A program made the translations under genes and the position numbers. From contig VZTJ01005686.1 in assembly GCA_013397795.1 (NCBI GenBank), positions 436,577 to 500,576 of the forward strand: DNA of 64,000 bases, written 5' to 3'. Source of the DNA: Orthonyx spaldingii. Taxonomy: Eukaryota; Chordata; Aves; Passeriformes; Orthonychidae. Shown one piece after another: positions 49,135 to 61,399 of the stretch. Within the stretch, counting starts at the first letter, position 1, and each line of letters begins with the position of its first letter. A model generated the notes under the pieces. It was not told where the DNA came from and ran no database searches. It saw nothing but the letters and a program-made list of their open reading frames with translations.

Positions 49135-49300
49135 CAGTTCTCTCAAGTGTCTGATCCCAAGACATAAATTAATTTTAGATGCAATTTTTATTCTTTGTGG
49201 CTGCTAAAGCAATATTCACTGTTTGTTTTGGTTACCATGGAGATAATTGACTTCCTGTGGTGTCAAGAGTCTTTTTTGGGGTATTAAAGGGGCTTGGATC
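49135..49300 (+). promoter_or_regulatory. Candidate regulatory block with an RFX-like X-box
   Basis: GTTACCATGGAGAT at 49231-49244 resembles an RFX X-box (half-sites around a central AT or ATGG). The left half GTTACC is perfect and the right half is weaker. It sits in non-repetitive DNA with AATATTCACTG and GATAATTGAC nearby. The function is inferred. Confidence 0.3.
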
Positions 49301-52300
49301 TAGGGATGTTCTAATTTTCATGCAACGAAGAAAGTAATTTCATCAAGAAAACCTTTGTAAGATTTCTCTCCCTTGTAATTTGAGTCATTCTTGTTATAAT
49401 CTTGTGAGTATTTGGGTGTTTTTTTCTTTTTCACATTCTTTTTGTATCTCAGCCTGCATGCTCCACAATGCTGGCTCAAACCACAGGAAAGGGCAGATAG
49501 TCTATTTATTAATGTTGTACTTTGGTCAGGCACAAGCTCCCAACAGCACATTATCTGATAGAACATCAACAGACATAAAGATAATAAAACATTTTATTAT
49601 AACCTAGCCTTCAAAATGGATTGGTTAGGACTCAGAGCCAGACTTTTCTGACCAAAAAAATCTTGTACTGAGGTTGCCAATACAGAACAAAAAACCAAAA
49701 GCCATTCAGTTTGTATTAGATACCTTTCTCATAGAGGACTAAAATTTGGACAGCTCATACCAAACCTTCAAGCTAGAGACCCCAACATCTGTATTCTCAA
49801 CAAACAAAAAAGGCATGTTCCAGAAGTATGGATAACCAAAAAAATGCTCAGAAGTACCTTCTACGGAATTCCAAAAGTAAAGACAGTGTGAATCTTGAAC
49901 TAAATCTTGAACCAAATCTCATGAGCCCTTGAACCAAATGCTTCCAACCACAAAGTATGGCAAGGGACTTTGTGCAATATTGAACTGAGTTTGGGCAGAT
50001 GGTTTTTTTAGTATTTGAAAAAGGATACTTCAGAAAATCAGCTCTGGCAAAGAAGGTATAAAGTTGGAATTATTAACTTTGGTGAAATTTTTGCAAGCAC
50101 TATCCATCCCTTTCCTCATGCCATTCACAACAGCCATTCACAACATCCCTCTCTTCGAGTTCAGGCATTATCATGTTAACTATGAATGAATACCTTAAAT
50201 GAGCCAAAACATACTGGGACTAATGCTCAGTTTCCTGTTTAAATAACCCTGAGCCTACCTGTGCTTACTCAGGATTTACACACTCTTCAGAGCAAGCTGG
50301 TGCTGCTCAGCATAACTCTGTAACAATGGTCAGGATCCAGGATGGAATGGCAGGATGGAGCTAGTGGCAAGCACTGCCCTCCACATCCACGTACACAACA
50401 ATGGTCCTTCCATATCAGAACGGAATGATGTGACGCACCAACAGATGTGTTCCCACAACGCCTGTCTTGAACTTGAGATGGTACTGCAACTCCCTGAGGA
50501 ATAATACTTCTAAGTACTCCAGCTGCTGAATGGTAAGCTTATTCATTTCCCAAGCATGAGGCTTTCACTGAAGAGACAATAAAGCTTTTGGACAAATCTT
50601 CATTAATAACAAGAATTAAAAGGGGATTTGTCTTGTTTCCACACTAACAGTGGATAAAAGCATATAAACACAGGAGGGATTATAAATAAAATCTACATTA
50701 ATCCCACGATTAGCTCTCAGTCCTCTAGTCTCCACCTCCTACATCAAGGGTCATGCCCTTTAAAGCACAAAATCTGTTACAGTTAACAAAAAAACATACA
50801 CAATAGTCATTGTAGTTCTTTTGTAATACATTGGAGTATTTAGTATAGTTTGTTTTGAATTTGGTGTACAACACCAAAATGCTCACAGGTATTCCAAGCA
50901 GTTTTGCTCCATGAAAATAACGCATTTTCTTCCTAAAGCATTTCACACCAAAGGAAAAAAAATTAGAATCAATAATAAAAATGGAAATGTTTGAGAACAA
51001 GTAATAGTAAAGCAAAACTTCAAAAATCTCCTTTTAAGTGTACAACACAAAATCAATTTGCCATGGCCCTGAGAGTCAGCTATTCTTGCCCTTGTGACAG
51101 AAGAGGTAGGAAAAGGAAAAGAAACAAATTAAAGCAGTACATAAAAATCTTTTGCTTTCCTAAACTTTGGGGTTTCTTTGAGGTAGAAGGATGTTTAAAG
51201 CAAGTTTTCAAATTTTTAGCAATACCATCTCATAATTTCTTTTTTAGCATCTGACATAGCTTTAGTGTTCTGGTGTATCAGTCATTTTTCTCTTCTTTTT
51301 TGTTTGTGAAGATTGTTCTTTAGGTAGTGTGTAACCTGAGAACCACTACTATTTTGCAGTTTCCCTGCCTCCTGTATTTATAGTCTATCCATCCAATCCA
51401 TTATTATTTGTTTACTAAGATTCCTTTTTACATTCATCAAAATATGAATGTGAATAACAACCAAAGATTTAAACCAGAAGATAACAAGACAATATTAAAA
51501 TATTTAGGCTGTACGAGAGGAGTGATCATACAAGAGCAACAAACTGTATTTTCTTTTCAAAAAATAGCAATGCAGTCTTCAGCAATCATGAAAAAGCAAT
51601 TTTTAAGCAACTGTCTCCAGGTTTCTGGGCTGCTTTTGTGTTCAACTGAAATTTCTATTAATCTTTCCTTAAATTAACTGCACTGAAGCACTCAGGAACT
51701 CTTTCACAAGATATTCATTCCTCTGCAATATTTCTAAAGGAACAGCCTAATACAATGTAGCTGTGAGATATGAAGAAGGCACAGAAACAGGAGTACTTAA
51801 TTTGGATTTCCTAAAAGAAATACTTAAATACAACTTCTTTTCCAGCACTGCAAATGCAGTTACTGTAAGAGGTGTTTAAAACATTATGATGGGGTTTTTT
51901 CCCACATCTGCCCTGATACTGTATTTAGAAATTGTGAATAGAAAAAATCCTCTTTTCCTATTATAAGGTCAAGTTACATCAAGTTCTTGCTAGTAAAACA
52001 GGATCCTTAGCATTCTATTGGAATGTTAATATATCTAAAACCTCTGAGACTCAATATTGTGATCTTTCATGATTTCCAGCAGATTAAACTTCTGTGCAGC
52101 TCCAGCAGCACTTTAAAACACAAGATTTTACTAAGCAGAAAAAGATTTTCAAGCTAAATCAAGCACTTGAAAAGATTCAATCTAATGTCACTGAATTTAG
52201 AAACCTGTGTACTAAGAATCCACTGTGCAGAGAGTGTTCAAACATAATATCAGCTCTTTCCCACACAGATGTGGTAAAAATGAACTTACATCCTGGTCTG

Positions 52301-54800
52301 GTTCAGGAGCACAGTACAAATTTTCTGGTTGCAAATAAAGTATGAAACAAAAGAAATCATTAGTCTCTAACCCTTTTTTCATTCCTGCCCACATCATATT
52401 TTTTCGTCATCTTCTCTGAATTGTGAACATAAATATCAGGTTTTCAAACTGCAAGAACAATTCCAATAAAGTTAGGGGATTCCCTTTTTTTTTTAACCAA
52501 ATAAAATATAATTTTTGGGTTGAAAGATTAAATTCATCTTCCAACAGCATAAAGTTAGAGGCTCATAAAGACCGAACTGGAAGTAGTAGCAGGTGTTTGC
52601 TATCCTGAGTTTGTTCACACTGAGGGTTAATAACCAAGGTTGACATATCCTTTAAAAAAACCATAGTCATTCAAAATTGAAGATTTCCAGATCTGTCACG
52701 GAAATATTTTGAAGAAATGTGTCTTTCAAGTATTGAAAATAAATAATTTTAGGCTCACAATAAAAACACAGTGAACAGGACACTTTTCTGATGACCATTG
52801 ATACTATACTATACCTTTGTGGATTTTGGAAAACTAGTGATTTTTTTTTTCCTAAAGTAAACCTAATTTGTTAGTAACCTTAAGTATGCATTACTTTGCA
52901 AAACTACCCAGTTAAGGTCTGCTACTTCTCTTATTCTATCTCATTAAAAGCTTTATTAAGTCATTACAGATGTTGGGATAAATTCTTTAAGATTGTCTGA
53001 AAATTACTTCTACTCTAGCAAGTGCTGTATTTCCACACAGAGCCATGGTAAAGTATCCACGATTGAAAAAAATCTTGGTAGTCAATGATATGTTGGGGCT
53101 TTTAGCTTCAGGATTTTATATTTAGTCTTAAATCTATGTCTGAAGTATATAGTGTCAGACACAAATACCAAAATCATGTTTCCCCTATTTTCCTTTCTAT
53201 ACATTCAAATAATACTGAGCAATTCTCTTTCAGCCATAAGTAACATGTTTAAGGGCCAATATCTTACAGCCACACAAGGCTATAAATGTGAGATTCACGC
53301 TATTGAAATGGGGCCTCAGCTTCTCATAATGGAAGGTCAGGCAACATCAGGCCATAAAATAGTGACATTATAATATATAGAAAAGCTATTTTACAGAAGG
53401 TAATTTTTAGAGGTTTCAAAAATTTATTAGCCATCTCTCCTTGCGTATCCCGTGATCTGGAGGGCATGGTAAAGAAGCCAGCCTGACTCAAAGTAGAAAG
53501 GCATGAAAAATAGTAATAATAAAAAAAAGAAATGAGTTAAAATATTTCTAAAACTTTCTTCCTTTATTATTTTTTAATTCTTTCAAATACTCAACATAAG
53601 CAACATGTATAATCATACAGTTTGGTTTGTAGGATTTATGGCATATGATAATAGAGTAATAAGAGCAAATAAATCCTCAGCTGATAAAAATAATTGTAAC
53701 CATTACAGCCAAGCTATACATAACTTAGAAACTTTCTCTCTTTTCTTCTTACCCCAGATATTCAAGCTATCAAAGTAATGATAAGCCTCTGATTAACATA
53801 GAATAAGTAACATTAGCTATTTATGTCCTTGTACACAGAGATTTTTGGTTTTTTAAATTATTATTAAATTCATACATCCTTCAATTAACCAGAAGGACAC
53901 AAGGAATTGGCTGACTAAATACTTAAAAAGATCCACAATGTGACTTCTCCTGGGCATGGGATTTAGCTCTAAACTCATCACTATTGAATGCCATTTTTAT
54001 TTGAATCATTATCTATGTATCCCCAAATCAAATTTATCGTGCATGAGTCTCTTTAATTTTCTTTTGGACATTGTTCTTGTGTTTCAGTAATTTGAAATAA
54101 CATTTCTCCAAAATATAAATTTTGCTGTTGTCCAACTTCAACACTAAGCACAAATGAGACTTTTGACTTGCCAGCACATATCCTACACTGCACTACTGGG
54201 AATATCACCTTGTGCAGAGATTCTTGAGCTGATGCCAGTCCAAGCCAATGAGTGGTCATGTTAATGAAGAGTGCATGAAGGCTTGAAATTGGAAAGACTT
54301 CTCTTTTTGCCTGCCAGTTTCCAGAACTAAGCTGACACATTCACACCAAACAACAGAACTCAGTGTTAATATTTGTGCTACATATGAAACATCTGGAACC
54401 TGATTTTCTTTGATCAAAACTCAGCTTCTTTCAATTTCATTTGAAATCTGTAGCTATTAGGATTTCTCCAGTCATTTTCAAGATGGAGAACACAGAGGAG
54501 GACAGGGTGGTAGCAATCTAGTAACATCTATTCATTTCCATTGTCAGTAAAGGAAGAGAATTTCAGTCATTCACAGCAAATTAGAAGTAGTCCGTTCTTC
54601 TAATGGAATAGGCAGTGAATGATAGACATTTACTGCATCATTTTTCAGTTAAGGACATTTATGACAGACATATGTCCAGGGTGATATTTGACTACATTAG
54701 CCACAAGAAAAAATCGCTTATCTCCTCAGTTCCTTGACAAATTCCCTACAGACACACAAACAAGGTAGAGGGTCTTATAGGCAAAACCTCATGAATTTTA
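49301..54800. other. Unique AT-rich region
   Basis: No gene or transposon was recognised. A small imperfect tandem (ATCTTGAACYAA units) lies near 49891-49918. All open frames are under 100 codons. Confidence 0.6.
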
Positions 54801-54981
54801 CCAGTCTGAGAAACTGTCCAGAGAAGAGGATGCCCCATCCTTGGAATTGTTCAAGGCCAGGTCAGACTTGCCCTGAGCAACCTGGTCTAGTGAATGGCAT
54901 CCCTGCCAATGGCAGGGGTGTTGGAATGAGATGATCTTTAAGGTCCCTTCCACTTCAAGCCATTCTACAGTTCTATAATTC
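54801..54981 (+). mobile_element. CR1 LINE, extreme 3' end
   Basis: Landmarks are GAGGATGCCCCATCCTTGGA, GTTCAAGGCCAGGTCAGAC, CCTGAGCAACCTGGTCTAGTG, GATGATCTTTAAGGTCCCTT and CATTCTACAGTTCTATAATT. These follow the avian CR1 3' end closely, finishing in decayed ATTCTRTG octamers. CCCTGCC-AAT-GGCAGGG at 54901-54917 is the 3' UTR hairpin typical of CR1 and is perfectly paired here. The copy is heavily 5'-truncated (about 180 bases), with only the last few codons of ORF2 included. Confidence 0.95.
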
Positions 54982-57900
54982 GTTTAGGTAGTCTCAACAA
55001 TATCTAGCTTTGTAACAAATGCAGCAGGGGAACCACCTGAAAAACATAGCATGATCTCACATCAAAAGGTTATAATGAATAAGAGGCAGATTTAAGATTG
55101 CTTAGGGACCTTAAATAATACATTTGATAATTTAAGTGCTTGACTTTGCAGTGCTAATATTCTGGTAGTTTAATAACATAAAAAATGTAAAAACAGAGCT
55201 GTATGATCTGAATTTCAAATCCATAATCTCCATTTTTTAGCAGAATCAAATTGAAAGTGAGGTATATTTTCCACTACAGAGGAATGCACAGACCACTCAG
55301 AGGAGACATGGGGAGAGGGGGAATCCATAGCTCCACAGTGTAGTTCTTTGTCCCTTGAGCTAATGGACTAACCATAGATGCTGCCCCACACAGCCATTCT
55401 TTGTTTGGAACATATATCTGAAGGGAAGGAAGAACACATTTGGTGTGCTTCCACACAATTTCAGTGGGGTTTCACAAAAATTGGCTGACAGTACAATAAT
55501 TTAGAAAGAAAAGTTTCTTTTAAAACTTATTTACTGTTCACACAAGTAAAAACCATGTACACACTCTTCAATCAGAAAAAGTTGAAGTCAATAGCATTCA
55601 TCACGGCAGAGAAATTCATGATGAGGCATTAATGGCACACTGTAGTGAAATAAGCGAAGAGACCTGCTCATGGCATGCTCAAAATTGATGCATATGATGG
55701 GATTTTTCACTGGTCATTCTCAATAACCCTTTGTTACCAGCTTGCCCTTCATCATGATGAAAAATATTTGTATTTATAGAGGTTATTTACCCTAAAAACA
55801 ACTTAAGACTAATGTACTCTGTCCAGATAAAGCTTTTCATGAGATTAAAGCTTTTAAATATGTCTGCATATTTCCTTACTGAACAATGGGGTTTTATTCC
55901 TGAAAGAAATAATCTTTCAAACGCTATTAACATGTTTTATTACACTGTTTTTTCACACACAGTTTAAACCAAAGTCAGTTATACATACTGTCCAAAATAT
56001 TTGGAAGCATGTTTGTGCTTCAGTTTCTTTATTTTTTTAGCTGAAAAATTCTTACTAAACAAACTGACAAGAACATAATTAAAATTTCTTCACTTTTTAA
56101 GACGTTGCATGATTTTTAAACATGTTAGTTAGTAGCAATTCATTCAAAGAAAAAAAAATTCACAAATGTCTTCAGTATAATTCCATGAAGAGTGACCATC
56201 TGTTTGCTGTCATTATTTTAATAAAGTCTATATAATGCTTGTTGCCAAAATAAAATGCATCACCAAGCCTCAAACCAGCTGGCTTAGCACATTATTCAGA
56301 ATTTTCCTGTGTGTTTTGTCCGTCTTCTCAGGCTCTTTGAAGAGACATGGCCAGAGCACCTCTGGACTGACACGGCACCCCACTACCATAATGGTTCCTC
56401 AGGGCTTTCTGAAGCAGTTTTGCAGGACTGGCCTGATGCCTCAAAGCATTTACAAACATGCACACACAGAAATTTGAAATAGGATTAATTTCTTAGTATA
56501 TGTCTTAGTATAGAATTTTTGGCATGAAGAATTGACACTTCAAAAGACATGCAGCGATCAGATCAGAAAAATATTGGGAAAGCTATATGAACATGACTGA
56601 TTTAGATTGTTGGAAAGTATAAAACTGTTAACTTAGCAATGTATGCATTCTAGCCAAAGGGCTGATAGTAGAGGTCAATCAATATTTGTCATATTAAAAA
56701 ACACAAACCTTTAAATGAATAATAAATTATTTCTTTAGTTAGGAACACAGGAGGGCCACTTGAGCCTCGGAATTTATTCTCAGAGAAGTGATGGTTATTT
56801 CAGAAGATTTTACTAAAGATATCTTTTGCATATTCTTCTGCCGTGTACTATAAAATTCTTCCACACACCTAGAAATAAAACCCAAAATAGACTCTATTAT
56901 ATAAACTTTATTATATAGTTTCAACACATCTGCCTAACATTGGCAGTGAGCTAAACACAGACTCTGGGGTATTTGCTTGGGTTTCTAGATGCTGGACCAG
57001 AAGAGCACGGATCTTGTTTCTTTTGGTCCAAATCTCCCGGTCTCAGTTATCTACCAGATATTCTAGAAAATTTTGAAAGGCCCTCAACAATTATGTTTAG
57101 GCAACTGAACAGACCCTAATGAGACAAAGTAGTGGAATATAGCTCACAGGTTGAGAAGACCAGAGTTAGCTATCACCAGAGTTAGGAACATGTGAACTAG
57201 CTAATCTATACTCAGTGGAAATCTATGGCTTCATTCAACAATACATAGATAAGGACCAGTGTCATTTAAGCTTCTCTATGACTTTTTTCCTGGTCTTTTG
57301 GAAGGACACATGTCCACCATAGGTCTTACATGATATCAGTCTCCCTAGGCAACCTCAAAAATGAAGACATTTATCCTGTTCTCATCAGTACAGTCAGAGG
57401 AGTCTGGAGAACCATTCAGATGACAAAATGTACACAAGCTGGTGTAGGTTAAACTTGTGTGTCAAAAGACAGCTGCAGAGTGAAGTCTTTCACCAGAAAT
57501 ACCATTGGAGTCAAGCACAGCTAGATATATATTATTAGTGGAAACCATGGTCCTAAGAACAGCAGAATCTTTAGTCCTCTTTGTGACTACATGCCTTCAC
57601 TTGCAGAGATTATGTACAAAGGGCTTTGGTTCCACTGTGTGAGGAGAGCTCTTTCCTCCCTCTGCAGAAGATCTCAGCATACTGACATCTACTCCTTTTG
57701 CCCTTTGACACTAAGAGAGACTGGCTTGGTCAGTGTAAGCATAAATGTTTCTTTTCATTATGATCTTTCTTTGTTATCTTTTAAAGTCAGGAAATGTGTC
57801 TTGCAGAAGGCCTAGTGAAGTGGAAAATCCATTTCTATAGGTTCTGTAGAATGAAACATGGCTATAAAAAAATTCCTCTACAAAGTTAAGAAATTTAACA

Positions 57901-58459
57901 AGAAATTAGATTCTTTCTGCTCAAGGTTTAAGCCACTCTATAGAATTTAATAGAGAATTACATCCTTGCTATAGAGAGGCTTACAGTTCCTGGAGAAAGG
58001 TGATTATTCTCTATTTAATTCTACAGATCTTTATCCATAAGGGTAATTTCAGATTCATTCAACTGTTATGCTTCTTCTGCCACCTTGGAAATTATCACAC
58101 TTTCATGAATTTGGCATAGCTCCATCAATAGAACCGGAAACATGAAATTTCCATTCCTAATATGAATATGCAATACTATATTGTTTCACAGCTTTCCACT
58201 TGATAATTCATATGTAGCATCTTCTGTTGGATCTAGACTGTAATTTTTAAGTTATATTCAGAGAAAGGGCTAAAATGATTTGAAACAAAGTCAGGCTAGA
58301 GCTCCAGTATTTCAGTCTGCGGTACTGCTATGCCAGTATCTTACTTTATTCAGCCAAGGTACAGTCCGTTCTAGTCACAAGTTAGCCTTCCAGAATACAT
58401 GAGGCATGTAATCTCTTACACAGCAAGTGAAATATTTGAATTATTTTTGTCTTGCAGGT
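54982..58459. other. Unique AT-rich region
   Basis: No gene was recognised. 56330-56450 is locally more GC-rich but matches nothing I know. Open frames are at most 95 codons. Confidence 0.6.
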
Positions 58460-59019
58460 TGTTGTGGTTTAACTCCAGCTGGCAACTAAGCACCACACTC
58501 ACTCATTCACTCCCCCACCAGCAGAAGAATATTAGAAAAGCAAGCAAACTCGTGGGTTCAGATAAAGACAGTTTAATAGGTAAAGCAGAGCTGCATGCAC
58601 AAACAAAACAAGGAATTCATTCACTACTTCCCATGTGCAGGTAGGTGTTCAGCCATTTTCGGGAAAGTGGGGTCCATCACACGCAATGAGGACTTGGAAA
58701 GGCAAACAACATCACCCCAAATGTCCCCCTCTCCTTCTCCCAGCTTTACATGCTGAGTATGATGTGATATGGTCTGGAATATATCTTTTGTCAGTTGGGA
58801 TCAGCTGTCCTGGCTGTGTCCCCTCCCAACATCTTGTGCACCCCCAGCCTTCTCAATGGTGGGATGGGGTGAGAGGCAGAAAAGGCCTTGACTCTGTGTA
58901 AGTGCTGCTCAGTGATAGCTCAAACATCTCTATTTTACCAACACTTTTTCAGAACAAATCCAAAGCATAGCCCCATGCTACTATGGAGAAAATTAACTCT
59001 CTGATCCAAAACCAGCACA
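58460..59019 (-). mobile_element. Solo LTR of an avian endogenous retrovirus, group A
   Basis: The plus strand opens TGTTGTGGTTTAACTCCAGC and GGCAACTAAGCACCACAC and closes AGAAAATTAACTCT followed by CCAGCACA. This is the reverse complement of the same LTR group as 22027-22543. GACAGTTTAATAGG holds the minus-strand ATTAAA (58572-58577), the likely old polyadenylation signal. CCCTCCCAACATCTTGTGCA and GTTGGGATCAGCTGTCCTGG are family landmarks. Flanks CAGGT (58455-58459) and GAGGT (59020-59024) form a 5-bp target-site duplication with one mismatch. No internal viral region remains. Confidence 0.93.
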
Positions 59020-59110
59020 GAGGTAAAATCTTATTCAATCTATTAATGTGTATGGATTACAAGATCATTAGTACAGAAACGTTCCCTCCTTGTGTTATGG
59101 TACAATGCTA

Positions 59111-60180
59111 TGTTGGGTTCGCATGGCAAGTTTTTATTTGCAGGGACTACCAGGGTGGCTTCTGTGAGTACTTGCTAAAAGCTTCCCCCTACATCTGAGA
59201 GAGTCAATGACAGCTGACTCCAAGATGAACCCCCTTGGCCAGGACCAAGCCTATCAGTAATGGTGGCAGAACCTGGGATAATGGAGATAAGAGTGGGAAT
59301 CTGCAGAAAAACAGCTGCCAGAGAATGTGTGAGAGAAACAGCCCTGCAGACACGCAGGTCAGTGAAGAAAGAGAGGATCCACCTGATCCAGGCACCAATC
59401 AGATCAGGTGGATCCTCTGTAGTCTGTGCTGAAGTCTGTAGTCTGTGCTGAAGACCATGGTGAAGCAGGCTGTGCCCCTGAAGTCCTTAGAAGTCTGGGG
59501 TAGAGCAGATATCCACCTATAACCTGTGGAGGACCCCACACTGGAGCACCTGGATGCCAGAAGTATGCTATGACCCATAGGAAGTCCACCCTGAAGAAGC
59601 ATTCTGGTAGCACCTGTGACTCTGTGAGAAGCTCACACTGGAGCAGGCTGTTCCTGAAGGACTGCACCCTATGGAAAGGTTTGTGAACCCTATGGAGCAG
59701 TTTGTAAACTACAGCTTGTAGGAATGACATATGTTGGAGAGGTTCATGAGGGACTCTTCCACAAAAGGGATCCCACGCTGGAACGGGGGATGAGAGTGAG
59801 GAGTCCTCCCCTGCAGATGAAAAAGTGGCAGAGACAATGTGCAATGAACTGATTGCAGCCCCCACTCCCTAACCCCCTGAGACTCTGAAGGGGAGGAGGT
59901 AAAAATTCAGGAGTGAATCTGAGACATGGAAGAAGGGAGAAGTGAGGGGGAAAGGATTTATTTTCATTAATCTACTCCAATTTTGAATTGATCTGGTTGA
60001 TTTGAATTAAACTAATTTCCCCAAGTCTAGTCAGTTTTGCCCATGATGGTGATTGTTGAGTGATCTCTCCCTGTCCTTATCTCAACCCACGAGCCTTTCA
60101 TTATATTTTCTCTCCCCTGTCCACTTGAGGAGGGCAGTTCTGGTGGGCACCCAGTGTCCAGCCAAGGTCAACCTACTAGA
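59111..60180 (+). mobile_element. Near-full-length solo LTR of an avian endogenous retrovirus, group B
   Basis: It opens TGTTGGGTTCGCATGGCAAG and runs through GGTGGCTTCTGTGAG, GTGAGAGAAACAGCCCTGCA, repeated CACACTGGAGCA-type motifs and GAAAAAGTGGCAGAGACAA. It then has ATTAAACTAATTTCCCCAAG (signal ATTAAA at 60006-60011), TGAGTGATCTCTCCCTGTCC, CACGAGCC and GGTCAACC, ending near 60180 in a mutated terminal CA. Flanks AATGCTA (59104-59110) and AATGCCA (60181-60187) are near-identical; a 7-bp duplication would be unusual, so this may be coincidence. Between about 59372 and 59453 the consensus is replaced by an inverted repeat and a tandem repeat. The 153-codon minus-strand frame inside is not a gene. 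Confidence 0.9.
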
Positions 60181-60713
60181 AATGCCACAGATACAGAAAC
60201 ACATAAACAACAGGCAACAATTCCCCCTGTGTTTTTTTCCATACATAGTGACCTTTTTGAAGATCTGTACATTTTGGTAAGTGAAATACACTACAAGGGG
60301 GTGGGGAAATTGCATTTAGACAATTGTTAATAGTTCTCACTAGCATTATGTCATTCTTGCATATATCAAAAATATTCACATGTACCTTCTGTGTATTTCA
60401 AAATCAGGCTATGCCAGTATAAGTCACTAACTATGTTTTGATTTCTGTAACTGGAGAAGTACAAAAACATTCAAAATAAAGGAGCCAGTGGCCCCTAGAT
60501 TTCTACATAGTTTTACCTGATTAGGCTGTAATTGTAAAACAGGGATGAAAATGTTTGTGAAACAAGACAAAATTGTACAAACAAATGTAAATAAACAGTA
60601 AAATGCAATTATGTCAATATTAAATGTTTCTGCTTAAGAGATCCACCCCTGATCTAATGACCTTAGGTTTTTTTTTATTGAGGAGATACAAATGTACATG
60701 TTAAGGTTTACAT
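60181..60713. other. Unique non-coding DNA between two LTRs
   Basis: No gene was recognised. Short open frames on both strands at 60053-60379 start inside the preceding LTR. Confidence 0.6.
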
Positions 60714-61042
60714 TGTTGCTCTCCTGTTTCCTCAGTGGGCTCCTAGCCGGTAAAGACAGACGTACAAGTTGTGTTTATCAGAGTCCTTTTATTCTTCCCT
60801 CAGCAAGGAAGAGCCGGATCACGAGATGAGTAGTGGAAACGTGGCCAGATCCGTCCCCCCTCTCGCCTCCCTCTTTTAGCCCTCTCTTCCTGGTGGGTAG
60901 GGCGAGAGCCCAGCTAATAGACAAATGACGAGCCCGTGACATGTGGCCAGTCCTGGGTGAACAGGGGAGGGATAAGTGGAATGCAGAGCGGTGAGTGGCC
61001 AGGCCAGGCCAGGATGTCCCTGGTGGCCAGCACACTACCACA
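60714..61042 (-). mobile_element. Solo LTR with exact 6-bp target-site duplication, probably ERVK/betaretrovirus-like
   Basis: A 329-bp unit bounded on the plus strand by TGTTGCTCTCC and CTACCACA (TG...CA) is flanked by exact TTACAT direct repeats at 60708-60713 and 61043-61048. Read on the minus strand it has a TATA-like CTAAAAGA (60871-60880 region) and a GAATAAAAGG polyadenylation signal (AATAAA at 60788-60793), followed by a short tail ending GAGAGCAACA. That is the order expected of U3, R and U5. It is far richer in GC and CpG (about 11 CpG) than its surroundings. I do not recognise the family by name. The exact flanks and retained CpGs suggest a fairly young insertion. The 87-codon minus frame inside is not a gene. 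Confidence 0.88.
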
Positions 61043-61106
61043 TTACATCAAGCATTTGACCTAAGTAGAATGGGACTGCATGTCCTATGTAGACCTACGT
61101 CGCTCT

Positions 61107-61168
61107 ACTGATTATAAAGGTCTTTGGCAACTGGTTCACTGATTATAAAGGTCTTTGGCAAATGGTTC
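61107..61168. repeat. Tandem duplication, 2 x 31 bp
   Basis: Two adjacent 31-base units (61107-61137 and 61138-61168), each starting ACTGATTATAAAGGTC, differ at one position (CAACTGG versus CAAATGG). It is a recent local duplication about 60 bases beyond the LTR. Confidence 0.95.
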
Positions 61169-61399
61169 ACTGATACTGTAGAGTTCAGCCTCCAGGCAGA
61201 TTAATAACACTCTGTGGTTTTTTGTGTTGTAGTAGTGTTGATTGTAGTAAAAAGAAACAAAACAGGTATCTGGATATCCATTTTTTTACACTTATATCCC
61301 TAAAAATATTTTATGAGGAATCCAGAAGAGCTGATGACCTGCATCATGAAGCATTGCTTTGTTTTAATGTGAAGGAGATGCTTTAAAGCCAGTGCAGAG

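Noticed and set aside
59404..59865. 153-codon minus-strand open frame
   Set aside because: It lies antisense within the group B LTR and is repeat-derived.
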